NCBI GenBank assembly: GCA_031002005.1
Contig: JARYHS010008074.1
Location: 345,550,932-345,614,931, forward strand
Length of the DNA stretch: 64,000 bases
Direction of reading: 5' to 3'
Source of the DNA: Vandiemenella viatica
Lineage: Eukaryota; Arthropoda; Insecta; Orthoptera; Morabidae
A program made the position numbers and the translations under genes. The notes below the pieces were generated by a model. It was not told where the DNA came from. It made no database searches and saw nothing but the letters and a program-made list of their open reading frames with translations. Positions 12,507-23,439 of the stretch are shown piece by piece (positions within the stretch are counted from its first letter, which is position 1; each line of letters opens with the position of its first letter).

Positions 12507-13790
12507 CTAGAGATCGCCCAGTGGTCGAAATTCGACCATAATTCATTAAGTTAATTAGTATTTTTTTTGTAACAGAGTAATAATTATTGCAAATAGTTTC
12601 TTGAATTTGTTCTATTGCGTTTGAAAAATTGTCCTATCGGTATCAAGTTTAGTACATACATTCCAACGTAAGCTTCGAATGCGTGAAAATGAGGAAAAAT
12701 CACTTCAAATGTGAGTAGATGCACACATGTTATTAAGCAAGAAATACACGTTATTACATGTCGATATTATTTCTGTGTGTTTCTTACTCTTAATTTTTGG
12801 TCCAGGCTGCATTTCAACCTAACCACAACTGCTATTAGTTACGGTAGACGCCATATATCTTAGCACTGAAAAACAATATGTCAGCCCGCACAGAGAAATC
12901 TGTAACTGTTACATGATTTTCTATTTGCATGTGGAAAGCAGTTTTTATTCAATACTGTAAACTTAAAAACATGTGGAATAAATGTCAACAGCTATGAACG
13001 TGTATTTCTTGCGTAATAACATATATGCATCTACCCACATTTTTCCTTATTTCAACATATTCGAAGATTACGATATACACTTTAAATCAAATATTATCGT
13101 CTAAGGAATGTGTGTACCAAATTTCAGACCAACAGGACAATATTTGTAGGTTCCGACGTAATGCTAAACTCAGTATATAAAGACTTTGCTGCCATTCATG
13201 TAATCACTTTTTTTTTTAACTACCAGATTTCGTTCAAATGGTGGCTCACCATCATATTACAGCTACATCAATTTGAACTGCATCATTGTAACATCGTATA
13301 TCTAAATCACAATTTAATGAATTCCGAATATACTCCGTTTCGAAATGTTGCTTCTATGTAAATTCAGAGATTAAGCTCGACTCTTTGGTTTCACCAAAGA
13401 CCACAGAGTATCTCATTGCTGGAAATACACGTCACATAGTTGGCTCCGATCCGATTTCACTCACACACACGTTCCCGAATTTATTTTTCATTTAATAATG
13501 TATCTGTAACATGTATTAACTATGCTTATAATTTTTTTTTTTTTTTACTGTTGACCAAAGATCACAGACATCGCCAAGTGTCGTTGTCTCTTAAAAACAA
13601 TTGAATGTATACAACGAATGATTTATTTAATTTAATTTAATGTATTTTTAACACATATAATATGTACATTTTGGCTTTATGCACTTCTTCCCCATATAAA
13701 CTTTAACTATGCCAAATCTCACATTTGTCCATGCGCGCAATATTCTGAAAAATGTTTCCAAAGTTTTCGCTTAGCGTATTAATATATAGA
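12507..13790 (-). mobile_element. Non-autonomous Helitron, family 2, nested in family 1
   Basis: On the minus strand it begins TCTATATATTAATACGC (13790) and ends with the hairpin GGTCGAATTTCGACC followed by ACTGGGCGATCTCTAG (12507). It sits between A (12506) and T (13791). Deleting it rejoins a minisatellite unit that is unbroken at 14100-14140 (host text ATTTATACTT then TTCC). The 1284-bp interior is non-coding and holds a large imperfect inverted repeat (12663-13076). Confidence 0.75.
12663..13076. repeat. Imperfect inverted repeat, ~85-bp arms
   Basis: The left arm (about 12663-12750) contains GAGTAGATGCACACATG and AGCAAGAAATACACGTT. The right arm (about 12997-13076) contains their reverse complements with scattered mismatches. 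The spacer is about 245 bp and includes GGTCCAGGCTGCATTTC, a phrase shared in reverse with the 20.2-kb and 22.1-kb repeats. Confidence 0.7.
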
Positions 13791-14795
13791 TTCCCTTTAA
13801 GGGCTGAATTCCAAAAACATTCTTTCTTAAAATATGATGTCACAAAGCAGAGACATTACTCCTCATAATCCTACTTCATTTATCGATTTTGGTTAGATAT
13901 CTATCCATGGAGATAAACGGCTCGAGACACGAAAAACGCATTTTAGAAAAATTGACTTTTTTACCCTTTAAGGGTTGAATTACGAAAAATTCCTTTCTTA
14001 AAATATGTTACAACGGTGGAGACCTTAGTCTTTAATTTGATACCTCATTTATCTATATCGGTTATATATCAAGGGAGAATAACAGCTCGTGACACAAAAA
14101 TACGTTGTAGAACCATTTATACTTTTTCCTTTTAAGGGTTGAATTCCAAAAAACTTATTTCTTAAATATCATGTGGCCAATGCTGAGACATTACTCGTCA
14201 TAATCCTACTTGATTTATCGATTTTGGTTAGCTATTCAGGGAGATAAATGGATTGAGGCACAAGAAACTCATTTTTGAAAAATTGAAATTTTTGCCCTTT
14301 AAGGGTCTAATTACGAAAAATTCCTTTCTTAAAATATAATGTTACCACGTCGGAAACATTAGTCTTTAATATGATACTTCTTTTATCTATATCGGATAGA
14401 TATGAAGTGAGATAAATCGCTCGTGACACAAAAACGCATTGCAAAAATATTGATATTTTTGCCCTTTATGAGTCGAATTCCGGAAAATTCTTGTCTTAGT
14501 ATAAGACATCACAAAATAGGAGATCTTAATCTTTAAAATGATACTTCATTAAACGATTTCAGATAGGTATCCAGGGAGATAAATGACATGCAACACAGAA
14601 AACAGCATTTTAGACATATTGATATTTTTGCCCTTTAAGGGTCAAATTTGGAAAACCTTTCTTAAAATATGATGTGATCAAAGTGGAGACCATAAGCTTT
14701 AAAATGACACCTCATTCATTGATTTCGGTTAAGTATGAAGGAATATACAGGCTTGTGACAAAAAAAAAAATACCTTATAGAAATAATATATATGA

Positions 14796-15586
14796 TATTG
14801 AAAGTTGTAGCCCACAACGTATTTGATATCCTTAATTTTCCCTCAAACGGAGGGACGGTAAAATGAGATGCTTTAATCACGAAGTAAGGGTCCACTCAAT
14901 CGGTTCCTGTCATTGTAACCTCTCTGTTAGTGTGAGATGATCACCAAGATTACCCTCTTTTCTCTGCCATTTGATACCATTCCCGAATAACCCACTTTCC
15001 CTCCTTTTTTATTACTTTCCTTTTCCTGTGCCCCAAAAGAAAATGCTACTAAGGATGTTTCATATTTTTATTGCTCAGGTGTTTATTAATTTCGTAGTGT
15101 GTATTATTTGTCTTGTTTTCCTACAGTTGATCAAATTTCCACAGCCACAACTAGCTTCCAGAATTCCTCCACTTCATGTGCCTGCAGACAGTGTAATTAT
15201 TTGTGAAAATATTTTGGAAAGACAATGTCCAGGTTATTATCTTCTTGCAGAAATGTGAAACATATTTGTCCGGGCTGGGCTGGTCTCTGAACATAAGAAT
15301 AGGCTATTCAAAATTTATAACAAATTGTAGCCCTTCGCGTACATTAATGCTGAAGGAAGCTATTTGTGTTAAATTTGAAAAGAAAGATGGATTGTTTTTA
15401 ATTAATAAAACGCAATAAAAATAATAAAAATTTCATACCTCTTGTCACGTGACCATAAACGCCCTGTGATTGGAGATCGCTTTAGTGACGGCACCTGCCT
15501 GTAGGCGCTACGGCTGTGTATGGAGCGTTTCCCGCTGTCGAAGTTTTCAACTATTTGTTGCTGGTTATCTCTAGTTAACAATGAGT
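14796..15586. other. Unassigned region before the shared segment
   Basis: No gene is recognised. Short frames at 14971-15418 lack support. A GC-richer patch at about 15445-15545 (CACGTGACC, GGCGCTACGGC) stands out against AT-rich surroundings but has no other promoter signature. Contig 2 lacks this region. Confidence 0.45.
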
Positions 15587-16044
15587 TTTTGCTTTGAATA
15601 TAAAATGAACAATTTGTAGAAGCCTACAGCCGAAAAATACCAAAAATTATTTGTAGGACTAGCTACAGAAACAACCACTGACTTTCATTCTATGGAGCTT
15701 GAGAATGTAATAACTTCAATTCGAGAATCATTTATATTTAAACTGAAAGTTAGAGATTAACAAAAATCTTTCACAAGAATGATTAAAATTTTAAACTAAG
15801 TTGTTTTAGGAGATATTTACGAGAAAAATGCATGTGTAGTATAAGGTAAGCACAACAGCTAAATAACTGGATGTTATGGACAATATTTCGTAACTGTGGA
15901 TAAATAATTATAGATGAATAATATTTTTTTTCCATTGAAACTCAATTTATTGTTTATTTATTTACCGACCGTTTTCACTTCAATAACTGTGATGTTTAAG
16001 TGTTCACTATTAATGAGAAAAAAAAAGTAACGATGCCATGGTGT

Positions 16045-16125
16045 CCAGGTAGCTGCAGGGTTAAAGAACGCTAAAGGAATTTGAAGATCCTTTATTCGAA
16101 CCTTGATTAGGATAATATTTTTTCA
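16045..16125 (+). repeat. tRNA-like sequence (possible SINE head)
   Basis: GGTAGCTGCAGGGTTAAAG resembles a D-arm/A box and TTATTCGAACCTTG a T-arm/B box, about 45 bases apart. The partner lies at about 40365-40435. No intact cloverleaf was confirmed. Confidence 0.35.
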
Positions 16126-16689
16126 TGTGTACATGTTTTGTTTGCCGTTTGTTGCTTTACAGAATCACGTTTTTATTAGAAGTATAAAACTTCATGCAAC
16201 CGTTTGAGACATAAATTGCTGTCATACAAGAAAACATTTATACAAAGATAACCTCCTGCTTTTAATTTTGAAACATACCAGACAAAACCCAAGTACTCGG
16301 CGGTGAATAATAGGATTTATTTTAAAATTAACATTGCACACTCTCGCAACAATTCCGGAACGCTTTGAATACTTTTTGTTGGAATTTTTACGTGACGATA
16401 CAACTGTATGTTGCCTTTCTGACATAAATGCATCTATTCAAGCGGTATTTACTTTTAAGGCGCAAGTTATTTTCAGTTTGTTTGTTTGTTTGTTTTTTAA
16501 CTTTTTATCGGTTGCAAGTAACATCCTGTTTCAGTTTTGAAGTCTTTATTGGTTATGTCTCATATGTTTATAATACTCTTGCTATCCAAAAATTTGTGAA
16601 ACATTCGGCGAAAGAAATTAATCTTTGTTGGATTTTAGAAAAAGAGTATGCGGCACTACCAACAGCAAATAGTATCTAAAGAAAACGTT

Positions 16690-16790
16690 CACAAATATCA
16701 AAACATATTCCGAAGCGAGGATCGAACCTAAGAATCCTAACTTTACTGATACTCGCCTTAAACAGCGTACTACATTATCTCAAAGAAATT
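16690..16790 (-). repeat. tRNA-like sequence on minus strand (possible SINE head)
   Basis: Read on the minus strand, GGTTCGATCCTCGC is a good B box/T arm, and AGATAATGTAGTACGC lies upstream in the A-box position. The partner is at about 41205-41290 in version B. Whether this is a tRNA-derived repeat or a decayed tRNA gene cannot be settled by eye. Confidence 0.4.
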
Positions 16791-18152
16791 ATGGGGCAAA
16801 TTATATTTGCAGTAAATGATATGCGACTTAGTCGCAATGTCGTCTGGGTTTCTATGTGCAAGATGCAGCGACTTTTTTCCTATTCAGCTAATGTGGGAAC
16901 ACTTACATTTATTTGGAGAGTTTTCATTGTTGTGGTTGTAGATTGATGTACTACACACTATTTATAAACCATATTTAAAACAGTTTTTTCACAAATTCAG
17001 ATTTTACTTACATAGAGTGAGCGCCTGCTGGCATGTGACATCACGAGTATCATTGGCCCGCGCCAGGCAGCAAAGAAGCGTTTTAGCGGGCTTTCAAATA
17101 CTCTAAATTTTAACATTGAATTTTACGTAAAATAACCACTTTTGTCAAAAAATAATTAGTTCTCGGTAAATAACGTGTATCAATAAACTATTTAAAACAA
17201 TTTAAAAAAAAAAATAGTCAAATAGCCAATTAAATTAAAATAATGAGAATGGTTATAAACTGTAAAAATAAAGGACAGGGATGAAGGCAGTGATACAAAA
17301 CGTCTCCTTTTTTAATTGTGACGAGACTGTACACATTTGAGCCCCTTGTGATCTCATTTATTACATGAATAAGATTGCATTCCAATGTAAATGGTGCCAA
17401 ACCTTAAATTGTCAAATGGCCTGAAAGGATTGGCATGAATGTTGTGGTCTTTTAGTGGAAGCATACTTTAAGGCTGAAGTTTACTGACCTTTGGGACCTT
17501 TGCTAAATCTTTAATCCATCTTGTGCTATTTTGTTTCTGGAAGTTGTCTTCTGACGTCTTGAGGCATCTTGATCTAACCAATATCTCGTGGCCTATGAAA
17601 GATGTTAATTGTCAGGAATCATTGATACCACTCCATCAGTTAGGGTCGGAGAACCAGTTTAGCCAGGGAAAGGTCAGGGAAAAATGATTATGTATGTGAA
17701 ATTCTACCTAATAAATAATGTAGGCACATTATGATGTCACACTTATTGGCTTCGTGGTCAAACTTACGGTCAGAGATGTCATTCTAGATAATGCGCAATA
17801 TTTAATAAATGATAACTCTTCTAAACATCGACAGAACACTGAAAGTAAAGTATGTATTACATTTTAATCAACTTGTCATCATTAGATGCTTATATTTACG
17901 TAATATTCGTTTGATATATAGAAGAATTCCTTAAATTCTTTGTCCATATATAACATAAGATAAAAGCTTCAATTTTCGGGCATCGATGTTGGCAAAAGTT
18001 TTGATTAAATTGTTATTTAGCATGGGTCAGAATTGAAACTGGCATTTGATGTTACAGTAGAGGTCATGAATAATTTACTTTACTTTTTTTTTTTCAAAAT
18101 AATTTAAACTGTGTCCAATTATTGAAATTATTGATTCGTTTGAACGGAAATA

Positions 18153-19877
18153 CAGTGGGTGGCCGAATTATTATACTCAATAGGTATTTTTTCAAAAGTA
18201 TCTGTTTTAAACAAAATTTTCGAAACACTACTGGCATCCAACATTTTTTTTAGATATTTCTTGATACCACAGACTTTCTTCAACATTTTGTGAGTTGGCA
18301 ACACTTATTTTAAGTAATAATTCGGAATTTACACGGCGGCCATGTTGTAAGCCATTTGTGTTCTTGTGTTTGGCGAGTGTAACACGAGGTTAGAGACGAG
18401 TGTTTTAATCATATTTTTATTGTAAAACCTGTTGATTTGAGGTGAGTTATATTGCTTATTTTATGTTCGTTAAGAATAACAGATATTTAATAAATTTTTT
18501 TTTAACGTTTCATGGCTGTTTTTGCACTTTTGTCATTCTAACCTCAAAATTTTGTTAATTTTTAGCTATGGGGAATTGTTCAGATATTTCTCCTAAAAGA
18601 AGGTCGGAAATAAAAACACTTTTGAGTCATACTAATCATTCTCAAAGGAAGATAGCGGAATTAGCAGGCGTTTCGCAATCTACAGTCCGAAATATAAAGA
18701 AAATGTTAGATGAGAACAAGTCGTTATCGCCAAGACGTGTTGGAAAATGTGGAAGAAAACGTCTCACTACTCGAAGAACTGAGAGGGAAATAAGACGTGT
18801 AACCATAGAGAATCGTAGAAAGCCGCGAAAACTTATAAAAACCTTGTTACATGACGCTGGTGTAATGTTATCTGATGGAACATTACGGCGAAGACTAAAA
18901 GAACTCAATTTCAATTGCTGCTGACCTCTTAAAAAGCCAAAGTTGACCCAGGCGATGCGTGCTAAACGACTGGCATTTGCTAAAATGTATAAAAATTGGA
19001 CTGTAGAAGACTGGGAGAAGGTAAACATGTCTTTTATAATGCATTTTTTTTCACGTGTGAAACGAAATTCTTGACCTTCACATGATACTTTTGATATTTC
19101 AGGTGTGTTTTTCTGACGAATCATCCATTCAAATCCTTCAGGACAATTCCCAGTTTGTTCGTCGTAGGCCCCAAAAAAAATTTGATGAAAGTTGCATCGT
19201 GGAGAGAGTAAAGCATCCTCTGTCAGTTATGATATGGGGCGTGATTAGCTCTAAGGGGAACGGTCGACTACATTTGGTCGAAGGCACTATGAGTCAAGAC
19301 CAATACTTACAGGTTTTGGAAACCCGACTTCTTCCACAAATGGCAGAATGGTATCCAGATGGCAACTGCATCTTAATGCAAGACTCGGCGCCATGTCATA
19401 AAGCAAAAAAAGTCATGAAGTTTTTAAAAGACAATAAAATAACCCTCTTGGATTGGCCTGGAAATTCGCCAGATCTTAACCATATTGAGAATGTCTGGGC
19501 GGCACTAAAAAAAGAAATTTGCAAGGATAAAATTATTACTAATAAAAACGAATTAATAGAAAATATTATTACAGCATGGCACAGAACACATGAATTACAA
19601 GAAATTTCGAAAAAGTGCATTGCCAGCATGCCGCAGCGTCTACAAAACGTGATTGCTCAAAAGAGAGGATTCACTAAATATTGATTAATATTTTTTTTCT
19701 ATTAATATAACATAATTCCTATGCTAAATTATGTTTTATTTATTTTTCCTTAATTCATTAAACCTATAAAGATAACAATAAAAACGATACTATAGGTCTA
19801 TTAGTAGATTAAACGTGTAAGAACACACGAAACAATGTTTTTTTTTCAAATGAGTATAATAATTTGGCCACCTACTG
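18153..19877 (+). mobile_element. Tc1/mariner-type DNA transposon, near-intact, absent from version B
   Basis: The 1725-bp element is flanked by TA (18151-18152 and 19878-19879). Inverted repeats of about 27 bp start CAGTGGGTGGCCGAATTATT on the left; the right end reads inward as CAGTAGGTGGCCAAATTATT. Version B has the empty site with a single TA (42850-42851, GGAAATAGTTGCAC). The transposase has one in-frame stop. The empty site and the nearly whole gene indicate a recent insertion. Confidence 0.95.
18568..19684 (+). pseudogene. Tc1-type transposase (DD34E), one stop codon, one probable intron
   Basis: The protein would cut and move the element around it. It starts MGNCSDISPKRRSEIKTLL with a paired-type helix-turn-helix (QRKIAELAGVSQSTVRNIK) and a basic GRKR linker (about residues 65-70). 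After LKELNFNCC an in-frame TGA (18922-18924) replaces what is probably an Arg codon (CGA); the frame continues with PLKKPKLTQAMRAKRLAFA. A GT-AG segment at 19021-19102 (82 bp, phase 0) looks like an intron. The next exon opens VCFSDESS with the first catalytic Asp. MQDSAPCH has the second, and NSPDLNHIENVW gives the Glu 34 residues later. The coding length without the intron is about 345 codons, normal for Tc1. The C-terminus is QKRGFTKY. Confidence 0.9.
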
Positions 19878-20712
19878 TAGTTGCACACTGGTGCGATCTG
19901 TGCAACCTAGACTATTAAAACAAATATTACGTGAGATAAAGTAAGTTTATAAGATTCATTTTAATTTCCTTTGCTTTCACTGGACAATATTATTGATCAA
20001 CATGTGACTGTATCGGCCATTCAAATGTAATATTGATCTTAATCACGGATAACAAAAAAAAAGTGGAAGAACCCATGAAGATTTTTGAACAAATTTATAT
20101 TGCGATACATTATTGCCATTAAAATACTATTAATATGTGTGAGGTATTATTTTTCTGGTAGCTAATGTAGCGTAATATTTGGTTAGGTTGAAATACAACC
20201 TGGACCAGGATGGAAACTGAAACCTTTAGCTACAGCACAAGACACAAGGAATTACATTGAATTTTATTTAATAAAAATTCTATTTACTTATGCAATTGCT
20301 AAGAAATGAATTTGCCATAACACTGAAAGAAAGGTATGTATTTCATTTAAATTGACATATTTATCATTTGCTTTTTTCCTTGAAATCATTACTTGGTTTG
20401 AATGAAACAAGCAATCTATGCTGCTTAAACCACAATTAAAACTAATATTACGTGGCATAACATAAGTTATTAAGATTTATTTTTTGCATCCTTCGTTTTC
20501 ACTGGGGTCATTATTTCAGCTGCATGTATGCTGTGTCAGCTGTTAAAACCTTGATCTTCGTCACAGATAATAAGAAAGAAAGGTCTTAGAACCCGTGAAG
20601 CTTTTGGGTCAAGTTTATATCGCGATGCATGATGACATTGACATGCGATACAGGGAATGTATTTATTCACATTTGATTAAAGCTGCAATATTAGCGGATA
20701 TTGTGGTTAAGC

Positions 20713-22118
20713 TAGGGATGGGATACACTGCTACTTTCCGGTCACTGTGATATCTGTCACAGTGACTTAAGTCACAGTGATTTTTAACTGTGACTCTGTC
20801 ACGTCGAAACGATAGTGTCAGTATCTTCCACCAGATGGCAATATGTAAGAAATCAGGGCACAGTGAAAAGTAACGACATTCAGTTACGTTTTATATGCAA
20901 ATGAGGCTAAACTGTGACTGTCACGTCTGGGGAATAGTGCTGATACCTGCCACCAGGTGGCAACGCGTAGAATATCACTGTCGCAGTGAAACAGAACCGA
21001 ATAATCACGTTTAGAGCAATTTGTGACAAGTATTGCATAGGATGCATTAATGTAGAAAGCCTGATTAACAGAAATGGTTTCACTGTTTGCATATAGTATA
21101 AAAAAATAGTACCTTTTATATAATAGTAACCCAATACAAACATATATTACAAAACAACAATGATGTATCTACAACCATGTCAGTAGCTACCTAATGATGT
21201 AGGCCTACTGGTTATCTGACTAGACCTCATAATCAAGAAGTTATGCTGGATCCATACTGCTATGAAATCCTCTGAAAATGTAATTTGGATACAAAGAATT
21301 CTTATTATATTCAGAACTCATCCTGTCAAACTGCAATCCCTATTGTAGAAGGAAATTCCTCACACGGATGTGCGGTTATATTATGGTCCATTTTAATTAT
21401 AAAAATTAGGAATTGTAAAAAAAAAAAAAAAAAAGATCCAGCTACTTTAATAAGACTGGTGGTGCAATCATTTAACATCATGTTTGCTCTACCACACTGT
21501 AGAAGAAATTAAGGATGAAAATAGCACGATTTCTTAAAATAAGTATTGATCAAATTTCCTTTCAGTACACTAAACTTGTACTTCATGACAACAAGCTGTG
21601 ATTTTAATAATTTTTTATTTAAGTATGGTATTTAGTTATATTTTTTTCACAGATAACATGGTTTTGTCAACTTTAAACGGACCAAGGTGGCTTTAGTCCA
21701 TTTTTCTTCTAAGTTGATCTACTATTTTTGTTAAAAACGAGAGAAAAACTGCTAATTACTGGTACAAAACTGACAGTTTAGTCTACTTTATAATTCAGAA
21801 TTCACAGTATCCTACCAAACGATATCACTTATGATGTGACCGTGACCAAGTAACACCTTTTCTGCTACTTTCTCTTGAAACCGTGATTCTCCGCAGATCG
21901 CAGTTTGCGCCTAAAATGTTATCACGTATAACGTGACTGTGACCAAGTAACGTCTTCATTTCTGCTACTTTCTCTTGAAACCGTAATTCTCTGCAGATCG
22001 CAGTTTGCGTCTAAAATGTTAACACGTGAACGTTACTCAGTCACGTCCAGATTCTGTCACTGTGACGTTCCGGTCACGTTGTGAATGTAGCTGCGACGTT
22101 ATTTTTCGGCCATCCCTA
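20713..22118. mobile_element. Non-autonomous hAT-type element, absent from version B
   Basis: The ends are TAGGGATGG and CCATCCCTA, with 8-bp flanking repeats GGTTAAGC (20705-20712) and AGTTAAGC (22119-22126, one mismatch). Version B carries the unbroken site GGTTAAGC once at 43682-43689. An 8-bp duplication and these termini fit hAT. The 1406-bp interior has no transposase. It has repeated GTCACAGTGAC-type motifs near the left end, a duplicated block CCACCAG(A/G)TGGCAA, and two ~110-bp tandem copies (about 21833-22020) containing GCTACTTTCTCTTGAAACCG. Confidence 0.85.
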
Positions 22119-22270
22119 AGTTAAGCTAAAAATGCAACCTGGACCAAGTTGACAATTGAATCTTTTTGCTACAGCCCAAGGGACGAGAAATTACAATGAG
22201 CTTTATTTTATAACAATTCTATTTAGTTAAGCAACTGCAGAGAAATAAATCACAATAACATGCCATTAAA

Positions 22271-23439
22271 TCCGTCATTTTTGACGGGCTTTAAGACTAG
22301 TAGAATGATAATTTACTAATTGAATGATGAACTGACATGATGGATGTATGACGCCGAGGCAAACTAATGAGAAATGCTAACAATTAACCCATCATGACTA
22401 GTTGGTAACAATTGATAGTTAGCGCAAGTACGACTTGCTGTGCTCGTTCATAAGTTCTGTTTTGCATCATTAAATGGAGCAATAATAACCTTTTAGTCAT
22501 TCGCCAGTGTTTTATCAATAAACAGCTCTTGCTGACAGTTGCACTTACATACTATTCTTACTTGAGGCTCCACTAACTTTACAAAAATTTCAACTTGATA
22601 AATTCCTCATTCTTCCAAATAAATGTATATATCCAAAATGATCTCTACATTATGAAATATCTGTCGCTGACCTTCTTTAGATTGTGGTAAGTAATGGACT
22701 TATATTCCCTATCCTTTATAGTAAATTAAATTACATTTACTGGTGGTAAATTATGTGCTGTAACTTATATTTTTAATTTAGTATTTGTGCCTTATGAAAA
22801 TGAATTTTTGTTAATCCATTCTTGCTTTTACACGTCAACTTAAACTCTGGCCAGTATTCTATCATTTCGATTGTGATGATATATTTTATGGCTCTTTCAG
22901 TGCTGTATCAAGTAACTTGTTTTATGGATGAAATAAATATAGGCCGTATTTGTGTCTTAGTTTCGTAATTGTTCATTGTGGCAATGTCATTTTCAGAATT
23001 GCTCCCTCTAGTATAGTCTTAATTTCAATGCAGTGATTCAGAACATGCACTGGAAAATAAGATTATTTCTTCATAATATTTGGTAACTGCGAATTGTATT
23101 TCACACTAGGATGTGACGCAACCTGTAGTTTAATTTGAAGTGGTTCATCATATTGTTAATAGTTTTGATGCTTATTTTTAATTACTACTTACTGGGTATG
23201 ACTAAAGTGAGGAAGAAACTGATGGGTGATAAATTTACTGTTAGTAATGTGTCTCACTTCAGTTATAGAGAAAACATCGAGTTACTGATCCTTAATAAAA
23301 GTATTAAAAATTGTATTCAAAGATTATCTTACTTACATCTACATACCAGCCAACAACACTTTTACAATAAAATTTACGTGCCGTTATTTTATGCTTGTGT
23401 GGATGAATTTTTATTTAAAAATTTCTGAACCAAAATTTT
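22271..23439. other. No gene recognised
   Basis: AT-rich DNA present in both versions. A 97-codon frame at 23135-23428 has a partner at 44702-44986, but the differences are mostly amino-acid changing and the frame ends differ, so it is not treated as a gene. Confidence 0.5.

Larger units (their letters stand above)
11305..14795 (-). mobile_element. Non-autonomous Helitron, family 1, minus strand, with nested Helitron
   Basis: On the minus strand the element begins TCATATATATTATTTC (right end, 14795) and finishes with the hairpin GCGAAATTTTCGC followed by CGGGTCGTTTAG (left end, 11305; CTAG mutated to TTAG). These ends match the family member at 25545-28043. The host bases are A before and T after, with no target duplication, as Helitrons leave. 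The interior consists of diverged ~175-bp tandem units marked by the palindrome CCCTTTAAGGG and the phrase GATAAATGGCTCGTGACAC. No Rep/helicase frame is present. A second Helitron (12507-13790) is inserted inside; without it the element is about 2.2 kb. Confidence 0.75.
17800..22270 (+). repeat. Diverged tandem repeat, ~490-bp unit, about three copies, interrupted by two transposons
   Basis: Units near 19905-20330 and 20440-22270 share ordered blocks: AATATTACGTG, TTTTCACTGG, GATCTT..CACAGATAA, GAACCC.TGAAG, a tract like AACCTGGACCA, TACAGC.CAAG and ATTCTATTTA. A third unit partly overlaps 17800-17900 (ACACTGAAAGTAAAGTATG). The Tc1-type element (18153-19877) and the hAT-type element (20713-22118) are inserted in the array. 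In version B, which lacks both, the array runs at about 42490-43820. Confidence 0.55.

Noticed and set aside
15445..15545. GC-richer patch as a promoter or CpG island
   Set aside because: It is short and has no initiator, TATA or downstream coding exon that could be supported.
23135..23428. 97-codon frame with a hydrophobic start, present in both versions (also 44702-44986)
   Set aside because: Most differences between the two copies change amino acids and the ends differ, so there is no sign of selection on protein.
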